Positions 21,973 to 33,030 of a DNA stretch of 64,000 nucleotides are shown here, piece after piece. Source of the stretch: Chamaecrista fasciculata. Its lineage: Eukaryota; Streptophyta; Magnoliopsida; Fabales; Fabaceae. A program made the position numbers and the translations under genes. Where the stretch lies: assembly GCA_003254925.1 (NCBI GenBank), contig QANZ01054569.1, positions 62,001-126,000 of the forward strand. The letters are read 5' to 3'. Numbering within the stretch: position 1 is the stretch's first letter; the number at the start of each line of letters is the position of its first letter. The notes below the pieces were generated by a model. The model worked only from the letters and a program-made list of their open reading frames with translations. It was not told the DNA's origin and made no database searches.

Positions 21973-24231
21973 ATGCATGTATTCTCCAAACCTGCCTTGT
22001 CTATTTCATCCCTAAGACGATTCTTAGCAATTCCACGTTCGTTTTCCCTTAATGCATTGATTACGAATGCCCCCACTTCTCCTCTTCACTCTTCTTCATG
22101 CTGCCATGAAGAAAAATCTCTTCTCTCTTTACTTGAAATGTGCAAGTCCATGGACCAACTCAAGCAAGTTCACTCTCAAACCATCAAGATGGGTCTTTTT
22201 TCAGACCCAATTGTTCAAAATAGAGTAATATCCTTCTGTTGTACAAGTGATTCTGGGGACGTGAACTATGCTCGCCACCTGTTTGATAAAATTCCTGAAC
22301 CAACCGTGTTCATTTGGAACACGTTGATCAAAGGGTATTCTAGGATTGATTGTCCTGCAAAAGGAGTTTATATGTATCTTCAGATGCTGAGGAGGAAAAT
22401 CAAGCCTGATCGTTACACATTTCCCTTCTTGTTAAAGGGATTTAAGCGTGGTGATGGAGATTTGGAGAATGGGAAAGTGTTATTTTGCCATGCAATAAAA
22501 TATGGGTTTGGTTCTAATTTGTTTGTTCAAAAGGCTTTTATTCATGTGTTTGCATTGTGTGGCCTGGTGGATGTGGCTCATAAGCTTTTTAACATGGGCA
22601 ATATATGGGAAGTGATTACCTGGAATACAATGATATCTGGGTACAATAGAGTTAAGCAATTTGAGAAATCAAAGAAGCTTATCAATGAGATGGAGAAGAA
22701 AGGAGTACAGCCTAATTCAGTTACCTTAGTTTTGATGCTTTCAGCAAGCTCCAATTTGAGGGATTTAGATGGGGGCATGAAGATCCACAAGTATGTCAAA
22801 GAAGGCATTGTTGAATCAAATCTCATACTGGAAAATGCCCTGATTGATATGTTTGCAGCTTGTGGAGCAATGGACGTCGCACTAGGCATTTTCGACAGTA
22901 TGAAGAATCGTGATGTGATCACATGGACTTCCATGGTTAATGGGTTTGCCAATACTGGTCAAATCGACTTGGCTCGAAAGTATTTCGACCAAATGCCAAT
23001 AAGAGACTATGTTTCCTGGACTGCCATGATTGATGGGTACATCAGAGCGAACCGTTTCAAAGAAGTTTTGGATCTTTTCCGTGAGATGCAAATTTCAAAT
23101 GTAAAACCAGATGAATTCACCATGGTTAGCATTCTAACAGCATGTGCACAGCTCGGGGCGCTTGAGCTAGGGGAATGGGTGAAGACTTACATTGACAAAA
23201 ACAGTATAAAAAATGACACTTTTGTTGGGAATGCTCTAATAGACATGTACTTCAAATGTGGAAACGTTGAAAAAGCAAGAAAAGCATTCAACGAAATGCA
23301 TCATAGAGATAAATTTACATGGACAGCAATGATAGTTGGTCTTGCCATTAATGGCTGTGGTGAAGAAGCTCTTAGTATGTTTTCAGACATAGATGCTTCA
23401 GTTATACCAGACGAGATAACATACCTTGGTGTCCTATGTGCATGTACACACACAGGCATGGTGGAGAAAGGAAGAGAATTTTTTGTGAGCATGACCACAC
23501 AATATGGAATAATGCCCAATGTGACACATTATGGATGCATGGTTGATCTCCTTGCTAGAGCTGGCAAATTAAGAGAAGCACATGAAGTCATTGAGAATAT
23601 GCCGGTAGAACCAAATTCAATTGTCTGGGGATCTCTTCTCGGTGCTTGTCGGGTCCACAGAAATGTGGAACTTGCAGAAATGGCAGCTAACAAGATTCTT
23701 GAGCTAGAGCCTGAAAATGGAGCTGTTTATGTCCTGTTATGTAATATATATGCTACATGTAAAAGATGGGAAAATTTGCGTGGTGTCAGGAAAGTCATGA
23801 CGGAGAGGGGAATCAAGAAAATACCAGGTTGCAGTTTGATAGAGATGAATGGTAATGTTCATGAATTTGTTGCTGGAGACCAGTCACATCCTCAATCTAA
23901 AGAGATATATGCAAAGTTGGAAAACATGATGCAAGAGTTGAAAAATGCAGGCTATTCACCTGATACATCAGAAGTGTTCCTTGATATAGGAGAAGAGGAT
24001 AAGGAAACTGCACTTTACCGGCATAGCGAGAAGTTGGCTATTGCCTTTGCCCTTATTAGTTCAGGACCTGAAGTTGCAATAAGAATTGTTAAAAATCTCA
24101 GAATGTGCGTGGACTGTCACCAAATGGCAAAGCTGGTCTCGGAGGCGTACCACAGGGAACTAATAGTTAGGGATAGAACCAGATTCCACCATTTCAAGCA
24201 TGGTTCATGTTCATGTAATGATTTTTGGTGA
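21973..24231 (+). CDS. DYW-class pentatricopeptide repeat protein
   Basis: A 752-aa intronless PLS-type PPR protein. DYW PPR proteins bind organelle RNA and carry a C-to-U RNA-editing deaminase. Residues 1-50 or so look like an organelle transit peptide (Ser/Arg-rich, few acidic residues). A long run of PPR motifs follows, with repeats such as VFIWNTLIKGYS, VITWNTMISGYN and YVSWTAMIDGYI, then the E/E+ region. The DYW domain holds the deaminase signature HSE at 684-686 and CVDCH at 712-716, spaced as HxE(x)25CxxCH. It ends in NDFW instead of NDYW. It resembles Arabidopsis At3g15930 by memory. The gene is convergent with HUS1, leaving 315 bp between the stop codons. Confidence 0.95.
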   Translation: MHVFSKPALSISSLRRFLAIPRSFSLNALITNAPTSPLHSSSCCHEEKSLLSLLEMCKSMDQLKQVHSQTIKMGLFSDPIVQNRVISFCCTSDSGDVNYARHLFDKIPEPTVFIWNTLIKGYSRIDCPAKGVYMYLQMLRRKIKPDRYTFPFLLKGFKRGDGDLENGKVLFCHAIKYGFGSNLFVQKAFIHVFALCGLVDVAHKLFNMGNIWEVITWNTMISGYNRVKQFEKSKKLINEMEKKGVQPNSVTLVLMLSASSNLRDLDGGMKIHKYVKEGIVESNLILENALIDMFAACGAMDVALGIFDSMKNRDVITWTSMVNGFANTGQIDLARKYFDQMPIRDYVSWTAMIDGYIRANRFKEVLDLFREMQISNVKPDEFTMVSILTACAQLGALELGEWVKTYIDKNSIKNDTFVGNALIDMYFKCGNVEKARKAFNEMHHRDKFTWTAMIVGLAINGCGEEALSMFSDIDASVIPDEITYLGVLCACTHTGMVEKGREFFVSMTTQYGIMPNVTHYGCMVDLLARAGKLREAHEVIENMPVEPNSIVWGSLLGACRVHRNVELAEMAANKILELEPENGAVYVLLCNIYATCKRWENLRGVRKVMTERGIKKIPGCSLIEMNGNVHEFVAGDQSHPQSKEIYAKLENMMQELKNAGYSPDTSEVFLDIGEEDKETALYRHSEKLAIAFALISSGPEVAIRIVKNLRMCVDCHQMAKLVSEAYHRELIVRDRTRFHHFKHGSCSCNDFW

Positions 24232-24546
24232 AGAGCTATAAAAATTTACGAACTAGTTATTGTGTGTAAAAAGTTTATAATACTCAATGTTTAACTCGCA
24301 GGATAAGCTAAAAGAAACCAAAGACCAGTTTATCATCAGACAAATTTTTACTGAGTAAAGCAAAACATGCTCAATAGCTAATCCCAGAAATATTGAAACA
24401 TACATATCACTGACATCTACTTGACTTTTCTTGAACAACATTTAGCTTTTAACACCATTTCTAGTAGGGAGAAATGTTCAGAGACAAAATGATCAAGTGA
24501 ATCTCCTAGCTCAGCCTAATTAATCTCACAAACACCCGGAAAACTT
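24232..24546. other. Convergent intergenic region between PPR and HUS1
   Basis: The 3' ends of the two genes face each other here. It must contain both polyadenylation regions. No other feature was seen. Confidence 0.5.
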
Positions 24547-25509
24547 TCAACTAGAACCAGGGTCAAGCACAGGAAGCCGGCAATGCAAGCTAATTGATTT
24601 ATCAGTCTGATGTGAACCAGGAATGAAAAACTGGAATATAACTGTCAAACAAGCACCCTGTGGAGCAATCCCATAAAAAGCACAATCTGGTTTGGCCAAG
24701 TGACAATGAAGGCTCTTTGCAAAATGCTTCACACTCACTTGCACAGATTGTGCATCTCCTCTCAAAACCGACCTTGACGACCGGGTCTGAGCACTCAGAT
24801 TTTGATCTTCAGCAGGGGCATTTGCTTGCTCCCCAATAACCAATAATTTCTGAAACTCAGCACCAAGAGTAATCAGCGTTGTTGAAACCTGTAAGTGCAA
24901 GTCCCCATACTTGCTTATGGAGACACTGAGCACATCACCCACCTGCTTCATCCTATCGACAAAGTTCTGCAGTTGATTCATATCTGGCACCTGAACTAGA
25001 GTTTGAGGCAGATCTTGGGCCATATCTAAAGCATTCTGAAGTTCAAGAACTTGAGCTCTTGACATTGGTTTTGAAATTGGGATATCTTGAATAACTGCAG
25101 ATTTGTAACCTTTGGTTTCAAAGGTGAGAAAAGGCATGGATTGGGTACAATTTGGAGGCAACTTTTTCACCAACTTAATCTGGAGACGATTTGCAGTAGC
25201 CCCACCACTGCCAAGCTCAGAACAGATGCTGACACTGCTACGAACAGCACGTTGGAGAAGCGTCAAATCTATGGTGAAAGCAATTCGATCTTCGTTCTGG
25301 CTTGAGATTCGGTAGTCATCGAAAAGGGCTTCTTTGCGAAATTGGGCAATGGATTGAATACCATCGCCATTAAGAAGATTGTGGAGGAACATGGCATGAT
25401 CTCTAGTGAGGTAGAGATGGCATATCTTTCCCATCTTGTCGAGTGCTGGCAGGAACCTCTTCTCCAGAAGAGTCACTCCATTTTCAGTGAGAAATGCCTT
25501 GAACTTCAT
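24547..25509 (-). CDS. HUS1: HUS1 checkpoint clamp subunit
   Basis: HUS1 forms the ring-shaped RAD9-RAD1-HUS1 (9-1-1) clamp loaded at DNA damage sites to signal the checkpoint. The 320-aa protein begins MKFKAFLTENGV and contains Hus1 family blocks such as HLYLTRDHAMFLHN, KLVKKLPPNCTQSMPFLTFE, QDIPISKP and FYGIAPQGACLTVIFQF, with the PCNA-like two-domain layout. The length fits the family. The coding region is a single exon. An acceptor (CCCTAG) sits one base upstream of the ATG, and a matching donor at 26369 implies a 5' UTR intron of about 860 bp. Confidence 0.95.
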   Translation of the reverse strand: MKFKAFLTENGVTLLEKRFLPALDKMGKICHLYLTRDHAMFLHNLLNGDGIQSIAQFRKEALFDDYRISSQNEDRIAFTIDLTLLQRAVRSSVSICSELGSGGATANRLQIKLVKKLPPNCTQSMPFLTFETKGYKSAVIQDIPISKPMSRAQVLELQNALDMAQDLPQTLVQVPDMNQLQNFVDRMKQVGDVLSVSISKYGDLHLQVSTTLITLGAEFQKLLVIGEQANAPAEDQNLSAQTRSSRSVLRGDAQSVQVSVKHFAKSLHCHLAKPDCAFYGIAPQGACLTVIFQFFIPGSHQTDKSISLHCRLPVLDPGSS

Positions 25510-25510
25510 C

Positions 25511-26369
25511 CTAGGGAAAATAATTCGTAGAAGACATTTTACAATGCATATAATACTTCAATAATACATATTCTCAATCAAGGTGGTCAAACTTGAGGGT
25601 AAAATCATAAGAGTTCACCTAAATAAAAAAAATGATATAGTTATGATTTATGTTTATGCCAGATTATTGTGATGGTTCTATAGGGTAAAATTCTAAACTC
25701 AATTTTCAGATATAAAGAAGTGAAGACAAGTTAAATAACTGTAGTTTACAACCATGTCCATTGAATTTTGAGGCCACTACATCACTATTTAGTTCAGACG
25801 AATTTTCGAGTTAACGAGTGAGTTTGACTAAGTTTGATACGAGTTTGACTATTTTCAAGTTTTGGAGAGTTAACAATTTCTTGAGGTGTGAAAAAGGGAG
25901 TTTGACAACCTAGTTCCTAATAAATGATTAGTATGAAATCTGGTTTCAGTCTCAAATACAGAGAAGAATCACTTTCCACTGAACTTCATCTTAAGTAAAA
26001 CAATTTAAGGTAGACGTTTTATGTAGAAGAACTAAAAAAATTTAGCGAAAAACGATTAATAAAAAAACCCAGTTTCAATTTCAGATACACAGAACCTTCT
26101 TTGTTGAAAATTTTCTGATAAAATACATAGCCATTGAACGTCTACTTCTCTGAACAGAGCTGTCTGTAGCTCAGATGACGGAAAAAGAGAGAAAAGACAG
26201 GCAAAATTTCACAAGGAAGCACCAAATTTTTTTAATTCCATTCCACTGCATCATAAACTCAAATAAAGGGAATGCTGATTTTAGATCAGAAGAAAATAAC
26301 ATATTACTAATTAAATTTTTCTCAGAATCCAAACAGATTTAAGGAATTGAATCGCCAGAATAATCTTAC
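25511..26369 (-). other. 5' UTR intron of HUS1 (inferred)
   Basis: On the minus strand, ATTCCAAG|gtaaga at 26370/26369 is a strong donor and TTTCCCTAG at 25511-25512 a strong acceptor directly before the start codon. The presumed UTR exon runs upward from 26370 to about 26440, a GC-richer patch. Not confirmed by transcript data. Confidence 0.6.
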
Positions 26370-26493
26370 CTTGGAATAGATAGATGAGGGTCTCCTCGCC
26401 AGGAATAAGAAATGGTAAAGCGCGCCAACGCTTTGGCAAAATGGCTCGAATGAATAAAGCACTGAATTTATACACTTGAAATCATTTATTTTT

Positions 26494-26904
26494 GGCCACA
26501 GTGCAAATGTGGTCCCATATCTTTTGCCCAGTTCTCAATTTGGTTCTATATCTTTTTTTTATTGCAGCTTTGGTCCTATATCTTTGCAAAAGGTCCCAAT
26601 TTTGATCTCATATCATTTTTGGTCTTATATCTTTTAGTCAATTTGCAGAATTAGTCTCATATCATTTTTGCAAAAGGATCAACTATTAGTTGATCCTTTT
26701 GTAAAGATATAAGACCGCTTTTAAACTTGACCCAAAGATATAGAATCAATTATGCAATTAACCCAAATATATGAGACCAAATATGCAACAAAAAAATATA
26801 TGGGACCTAACCCAAAGATATGAGACCAAAAGTGCAACAAAAAAAGATATATGACCAAATTAGGAATTGAGCAAAAAATATGGGACCAAGTTTATAGTTT
26901 AGCC
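26494..26904. mobile_element. Fold-back MITE upstream of HUS1 ("gtcccatatctttt" family)
   Basis: Left arm GGCCACAGTGCAAATGTGG... and right arm ending AAGTTTATAGTTTAGCC are inverted copies with repeated GGTCTCATATC units. It lies a few dozen bases upstream of the presumed HUS1 5' UTR exon. A close relative is at 51269-51670. The target duplication is only approximate (T-rich flanks). Confidence 0.7.
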
Positions 26905-27056
26905 TTTTTTTTCCTTTCTTTTCTCTTTTTGTTTTTCAAATACAGGAAAAGAAGACAATTGAGATTTTAAAATTGTTCTGATTCAAATAGTTTTCAACAT
27001 GTGAGATCAATTAAGGGATTTAAATTATTTTATGTGGTTTATATAAATATTTAGAA

Positions 27057-27802
27057 GGCAAAAATCTCTTGGTGCCCCTAATATTTGGGTCAATTTCAGT
27101 TATGCCTCCAACGTTTGTTTTGTGTCAGTTATGCCCTCAACGTTTCACATTGTTGTCAATTATACCATAACCTCAATTTTTTTGGGCCAAAGTCCTATTT
27201 TGGTCCCTCAAGTTTGCTCAAAGTTCCGTTTTGGTTCCTCGGCTCAAAGTCCTTCATTTATCATCATTTCAATCATTACCACCACCACCATCACCGAGGT
27301 TCTTCTTCTCCGATGAACTTTTTGGCGAGATACACGACGGCCCCGACAACTATGAAAATTCTTAATCCAAGGTTTTTTGACCTCCTAAGTTTAATGGCGA
27401 CTTGCATTTTGTGAACAAATGACCTTGGATTAGGAGTTTTCGTAGTCGTCGGAGCCGCCGTGTATCTCGTCGGAAAGTTCGTCGGAGGAGACGAACCTCG
27501 CCGAAATAGCTCGGCAGCGACGCCGACAGTGGTGCTACTGCTGATGGTGGTGGTATTGTTGCTAATGACGGTAGGGGTGTTGGTGGTGAAGATGATGATG
27601 AATGAAGGATTTTGAGCCGAGGGACTAAAACGGAACTTTGAGCAAACTTGAGAGACCAAAATAGGACTTTAGCCTAAAAAGATTGAGGTTAGGGTATAAT
27701 TGACAACAGTGTGAAACGTTGGGAGCATAACTGACAAAACAAACATTGGGAGCATAACTGAAACTGACCCCAAACGTTAATGGCACCAACAAATCTTTTG
27801 CC
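27057..27802. mobile_element. Fold-back element with protein-like inner arms
   Basis: The outer arms carry GGTGCCCCTAA, CAGTTATGC, CCAAAGTCCTATTTTGGTCC and their inverted copies ending TCTTTTGCC. The inner arms contain a GC-rich stretch that reads on both strands as a similar hydrophobic peptide (GVFVVVGAAVYL on plus, RIFIVVGAVVYL on minus) followed by KF(V/I)G and acidic residues. The internal palindrome therefore duplicates a fragment that looks derived from a host coding sequence. Its source was not identified. Relatives are at 28461-28734 and 33781-34438. Confidence 0.75.
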
Positions 27803-27826
27803 ATATATATATATATATATATATAT
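27803..27826. repeat. (AT)n microsatellite
   Basis: About twelve AT units directly after the fold-back element's right end. Confidence 0.8.
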
Positions 27827-28460
27827 TTATATCATATCTTATAGTTAAGAATGAAAGTACTCCATCAAAAAGACTAGCCAATGAGAAGATATGACTCTAC
27901 AAGATTAGGTCGAAGGAAACCCTCAAACTCATGTCTACTACAATTTAATTATAATTTAATTAAACATTTGGTCCTCATAATTTCATTTAATTTTCATCTT
28001 TGGTCCTGCAATTTATTTCTTTCTAATTGAATCTTTTAGTTTGAAACTCTTCATACCTTTACTCATCAGTAGTTTGTTAATCGTCTCTCAAATTTCATAT
28101 GAAAAGTTCATAAGTTAAAAATTTATTTGTCTTAAACATTAAAATAAATTTTATTTTGATACTAAAGAGCAACTTTCTTCTATCTTTCAAAGTTACATTT
28201 TTCCTATAAGTGATATAATTTATTGTTTTCCGAATATCCAGGTAGTTAGTACTAAAAGCTTATTGAAATATTAAAATAATATTGTGACCTAGCATTTCAA
28301 TCAAACGTCTATTTGCTAACTTGATTATGAATTTATTTTTACCATAAAAATCATATTTTAGAGATCAATTAATAAACAATATAAAGTAAACATACAATTT
28401 AATTTTTAAATGACATATGGGTTGACAAATCAAAATTTAAGAGTTTAGTATTATTTCTTT
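27827..28460. other. AT-rich intergenic DNA
   Basis: Nothing recognised apart from degenerate "ttggtcct" repeat fragments. Confidence 0.35.
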
Positions 28461-28734
28461 GGCAAAAGATCTATTGGTGGTCCTAACGTTTGGGGTCAGT
28501 TTCAGTTATGCTCCCAACGTTTGCTTTGGTCAGTTATTCCCCCAACGTTTCACATTGTTGCCAATTATACTCTAACCTCAATTTTTTTGGGTCAAAGTCC
28601 TATTTTGATCCCTTAAGTTTGCTCAAAGTTCCGTTTTGGTCCCTCAAGTCTCCGACGAACTTTTCAGCGAGATACACGGCGACTCTGACGACTATGAAAA
28701 CTCCAAATCCAAGGTTTTTTTTTTTTTTTTTTTT
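28461..28734. mobile_element. Left arm of a fold-back element, broken at an assembly N
   Basis: The sequence from GGCAAAAGATCTATTGGTGG onward matches the left arm of 33781-34438 through AATCCAAGG, then becomes a T run and a single N at 28735. The right arm is absent, so the join is probably an assembly collapse at the hairpin. Confidence 0.75.
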
Positions 28735-28735
28735 N

Positions 28736-30430
28736 GGCAACAATACCAATACCATAATCATTCAATACTACTCACTAATTACTACATCTAAAATTTTATA
28801 TTTTTTTGAAAACAAGGTGGGTTGGCTCACCAACTCGCCAACTCACTAGGTTAGCTCACCATGGGTTACGAGTTAGGTGAGCCAAACCACGAGAGCTATA
28901 AGTTTTGGTGATCCGGGATTTCATCAATTTGGCTCGCCAATTTCGCGAGTTAAACTAGTCGACTCACTGGGTTGGACTCGTTTTGACAAGTATACTTTTT
29001 ATAAATTGTAGGTGATGGTCAAAATGGCCATGTCAATCTTCATGTTGTCCTTTTTGCTTTTAAGTGAAGAGATCAGTTTATTTCCTAAAACAAAATTCTT
29101 ATGGGACTTGCAAATTTTTGTTTGGCGCTTTCTGAAAAGGATTGAAATGCCCAGTTTTTGACTTTCATGGATTGGTATATTTTGGCCAATGTGTTAAAAA
29201 TGGTGTCGGATATTAAAACAAATATCTTATCAAAATTTTAGTTGGTTTTATTCTGTTTAAAACGGTCTAGTTATCATATTTTTTTTTTCTTTTATAAACT
29301 AATTATGCTAAATAAAAATCTTTTATATACTTTCTCTATCATGATTTATGACTATAGGAAATTTTTATTGTATTGATAATAAAAGAATACAACGATTTAC
29401 ATTGAGTTGTAGCACACCATATATACACAACAACAGAAGGAAATGGAATGCAATAGAAGCCAGCTCAGCTAACAAATATGAATAAATGGAATAAAGAATC
29501 ATAAATGGTAATAACCGAATTCCTATACTAACAACTTTGGTGCCAGCTCACTACTCTTCATAATAGCTATATTCTTATCCCTATTAATGACTAGTTAAAG
29601 TAAAAATAATAATACATGTAATTATATAAATAACATGCAAAAAAAAAAAAGAAAAAAAATTATCGATACTAGTATATGTACAAATTTCTCTTTTTATATA
29701 AGAGTCCAATTGGTAATTAGTAATTACCTCTTCACACATCTACTTTATTACACCAAAAGATTGTGCGGCTCTACTAATATTTCAAAGTACAAAATACTAA
29801 GAAAAACAAGAGTAAACAACTAAGTATGAAGGCTTCTAGAAGATTAGGTGAAGATACATCCTAAGGGGTAGCGAGTCATCCAACATTGGTTTGGAACTTT
29901 GAACTTTATTAAGAGTACTTAGTCAAAAAGGTCAAAATCTCAAATTGGTCCCAAAAGTATGAAGTGAATTTCAAATTGGTCCTAAATGTTTAATTGTTTC
30001 ATATTAATCTTCTTCTTTTTCTTCTTCTTAATTGTTACAATGTTAAGAAAGGCAGAGATTATGTAGCCTATCTTATTCTCTTGGAATAATGCTTTCCATA
30101 GGCATCAAGTATGCTCCATATGGAGAATTAGGAAGGAAGGAAGCATGCATCATGAGGCCTATATCTTATAGGTTTAGCATACAAGCAATGCAATTGTAAG
30201 GGAAGGAAGGAGGATCAAGATGAAGAAGATGAATGGGGTAATGGTGGTGCCTTGCTGAACAAACAATAAACACTATACAACTAAATCCTTAGCCAATGAT
30301 ATATCCAATGGTTGTTGCACTACACTGTAATGGGTTGTTAATTGAACCTCAGGCGAAAAAAAAAAACAAAAGAGTAAGAGTTTCTCTCTGAGCGTCGTTG
30401 AGTTCCCCCGTAGAAAGAAATTCGGATAAT
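28736..30430. other. Intergenic DNA with repeat remnants
   Basis: No gene is recognised. It includes an isolated fold-back arm near 29930-30000 (CTCAAATTGGTCCCAAAAG) of the family at 40562-41112, and an (inverted) AACTCG/GGTGAGCC-rich patch at 28815-28990. Confidence 0.35.
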
Positions 30431-30436
30431 TGTAGT

Positions 30437-30840
30437 ATGGCCTCATCATCATCGTCCAAACCAGAAAACAACGACAGGAACGAGGCACCAAAATGGCCTT
30501 CTCAGGGGATCACCAATGACGAAATAGACGGTGTCCCATTGAGTCTTTTTCGAGTTCCTCTGGGATGATAACGCAGACGAGACGAGCGATGAACACTGAG
30601 TTCATGTACGCGTTTTCTCACCACTCTGGTAACTTTCTAGATCCGACTCCAACGTTGCCGATGGTGGAGCAATTTGGGGTGTTTCCGTCTCCGTCGACGT
30701 TATTGGAAGTGCTTCTAACTAACGGATGATGCGTGTTTGATCATGCGTTTTCAAAACCGCGAAGTGGCGTGGAGGTGGACCTAGCATACATGGATCCCAT
30801 GCTGCAGCTTTTTCAAATTCGATTATGTTGACGCAACCAC
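30437..30840 (+). pseudogene. Degraded protein-coding remnant, unidentified
   Basis: From ATG 30437 a Ser-rich N-terminus (MASSSSSKPENN) leads into KWPSQGITNDEIDGVPLS. A one-base shift then restores a plausible acidic continuation (FEFLWDDNADETSDEH) before a stop, and further protein-like pieces follow (NFLDPTPTLPMVEQFG). GC content is above the surroundings. Several frameshifts and stops rule out one intact protein. I do not recognise the family. Confidence 0.4.
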
Positions 30841-31959
30841 CACACCAACATCACCGTCACCAACAGAAAGCGTGACAACTCAGATTGGTTATTCCGAAGC
30901 AATGACTTCGGTTACGCCTCTGGACGGGTACGCATCATTAGTATGTACCTGGCCACTCCCCCCCAATCCTGAAGGCCTTTATGGACTCATTTCCTATTCA
31001 AGAAATTGAGAGTATCAAATCAAAGAAATTTGGAGAAAATTTAGATAACATTGAGTGAGTAACACAAGGTGAAGTAGCGTGCTTTTTTTTTAGAACAAAG
31101 TAATAATTCGTTCCTTAAAATATCACTGAATAAATAACTTGATCTTTAAAAGATTGAAATATACAATTTAGTCCCCTAAAAGATTAAAACAATATACTAT
31201 TTAGTCCATAAAAAAGATTAATAAATAAAGACCGTAAGTGATTTGTAAATTGCAATTTTATAGATCTGACCCATCGTAGAGAGAGGGAAAGCATACCTCT
31301 GTGAGACTTTTGACGAAGTGAGCATTCCTTCATCATCAAAGCTCAATCTGTTACCCAAAAAAAAAAGCTCAACATGTTAAACTTCGAATCACATAATTTT
31401 TTTTTAAAGTTTGAAATAAAGGAAAAGGGATTGGCTAAAGAGTCACGAATCAGTGAGAGAACATATATTTTCTTTTATTTTCATAGATATTCAATTTTAT
31501 TTTGTAGCAAAAATATTTTCACCAAAATTAATTGAAAATCTAAAAGAAAATATTTGATCGAAAGGCCGGTCAAAGGAAAGATAAAAAATAGAGTAAATTA
31601 CACAAAAGGGTCATGTGGTTTAGCCCGTTTTCAGATAGAGTCCCTGTGATTTAAAAAGTTTCAAATAAGGATCTGTGGTTTGCTCTGTTAACAAAAAGGG
31701 TCCTGAGGTCAAAATTTTGACGAAAATTTTGGCTAAAATACTATTTTAAGACCCTAACTATTAATTTGTATGCATTTGACTCCCTATTTATATGAGAGGA
31801 CTTTGACACAAAAAAAAAAAGTTTTGTAGTAATAAATGAAATTTCACCCTTAGTATCTCTCTCTCCCCTCAGTGTTTTCTTCGATCTAGAATCTAAAACT
31901 TCGATCTCTCCACCAAGCGTTTTCTTCGATCCACACTGAATCTGAAATTTCACCCTTAG

Positions 31960-32403
31960 GCTGGTAAGGCCGCCGCCGGCGGCAACAGAGGAAAGAAAGG
32001 CGGAAACAACCAGGGAAAAGCCAGGCAGCAGCAAGGGCAGGTCGGAGAGGGATCCACTCCTCAACAGATTCAGCAGCTTCAGCAACTGCAGCAGATGAAG
32101 GCTCTCCAAGATCTGAAACTGCCTCCTCATTTCAAACTACCCGTTGGCCCTAATCCGAACCTGAATCAGAGGGCTGTGAAGTTCAACCTGCCGAAGGAGG
32201 ATGATGAGCTTTTCAACGATGACGAACTGGATGACGACGACGATGAGGATGATGATGATTTGGAAGACGATGATGAGTTCGATGATGAGGATGAGATCGT
32301 GGAGGAGCCACCCCCGATCAGGATGAAGCCACCCCCCAATGCTATGGCGATGGCGAACATGATGGCAAGTATGCAACAGCAAGGCAAAGGCGGGGAAATC
32401 TGA
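31960..32403 (+). pseudogene. Captured HIPP-like gene fragment inside the Pack-MULE
   Basis: The open frame reads a Gly/Lys/Asn-rich stretch, a Gln-rich stretch, LKLPPHFKLP, QRAVKFNLPKEDDE, a long Asp/Glu run and PPPIRMKPPPNAMAMANMM. The pattern of KAVKFNLP followed by an acidic run and Met/Pro-rich sequence is typical of the linker of plant HIPP proteins (HMA-domain isoprenylated proteins, HIPP32-37 type). The metal-binding HMA domain and the C-terminal CaaX box are absent. The frame ends in TGA at 32401-32403, while a +1 frame continues as an Asn/Met repeat, suggesting a one-base shift. It is a fragment, not a gene. Confidence 0.65.
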
Positions 32404-32404
32404 A

Positions 32405-32440
32405 TATGCATATGAATATGAATATGAATATGAATATGAT
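32405..32440 (+). repeat. (ATGAAT)n short tandem repeat
   Basis: Hexamer repeats of ATGAAT/ATATGA type at the 3' end of the captured fragment, encoding an Asn-Met repeat in one frame. Confidence 0.6.
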
Positions 32441-32826
32441 GAATAGGGAGTCAAATGCATACAAATTAATAGTTAGGGTTTTAAAATAGTATTTTAGCCA
32501 AAATTTTCGTCAAAATTTGAACCCCATGATCCTTTTTGTTAACGGAGCAAACCACAGGTCCTTATTTGAAACTTTTTAAACCACAGGACCCTATCTGAAA
32601 ACGAACCAAATTACATGACCCTTTTGTATGATTTACCCTAAAAAATAAGAAAAAAAAAGTTGATTACTTAAAGTACTAAATTTTGATTCTTGAAATATCC
32701 AGATCTTACTCTTTAATTTGAGATCAAAATATTCATTTGAATCATATGGTTTAGTATTTTAGTATATAAAGCAACAAAGATAATCTAAAAGAATTTATAA
32801 ATTAGAGATATAATCGATTTCAATAC

Positions 32827-32919
32827 CTTTGGTATATCATTGATTTGATCTACAGAAACCATATTCATCATTTCTGGATTAGCTTCATCAATGTCTTCAT
32901 CTTGATCACAACCTTCCAT
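32827..32919 (-). pseudogene. Orphan first-exon-like fragment
   Basis: On the minus strand ATG 32917-32919 opens 31 acidic codons (MEGCDQDEDIDEAN...) ending exactly at a good donor, CCAAAG|gtattg. The flanking sequence contains AAACCCTAG, a motif common in plant 5' UTRs. No downstream exon is recognisable; the Pack-MULE ends 180 bp away on that side and a fold-back element begins about 110 bp away on the other. The family is not recognised. Confidence 0.35.
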
Positions 32920-33030
32920 GGCTATTATTCTTCTAAATCTCTCAAAGCTAATTAGAAGAAACCCTAGATTTTGTAGAAGGGGTTGGCGGCTCACAAATCA
33001 TTAAACTTGTAATTTGGTCTTTTTAAATGA

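Larger units (their letters stand above)
31591..32638 (+). mobile_element. Pack-MULE carrying a HIPP-like gene fragment
   Basis: A 1048-bp element with terminal inverted repeats of roughly 205 bp. The left starts GAGTAAATTACACAAAAGGG; the right, read inverted, starts GGGTAAATCATACAAAAGGG. An exact 9-bp direct repeat, taaaaaata, flanks it at 31582-31590 and 32639-32647. This is the structure of a Mutator-like element. Between the arms, about 31770-32440, is GC-richer sequence unlike the arms, with a coding stretch resembling plant heavy-metal-associated isoprenylated proteins. No transposase is present, so mobility would need a partner in trans. Confidence 0.88.

Noticed and set aside
32166..32411. 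Minus-strand Ser-rich open frame
   Set aside because: It is the antisense of the Asp/Glu-rich codons of the captured HIPP-like fragment.
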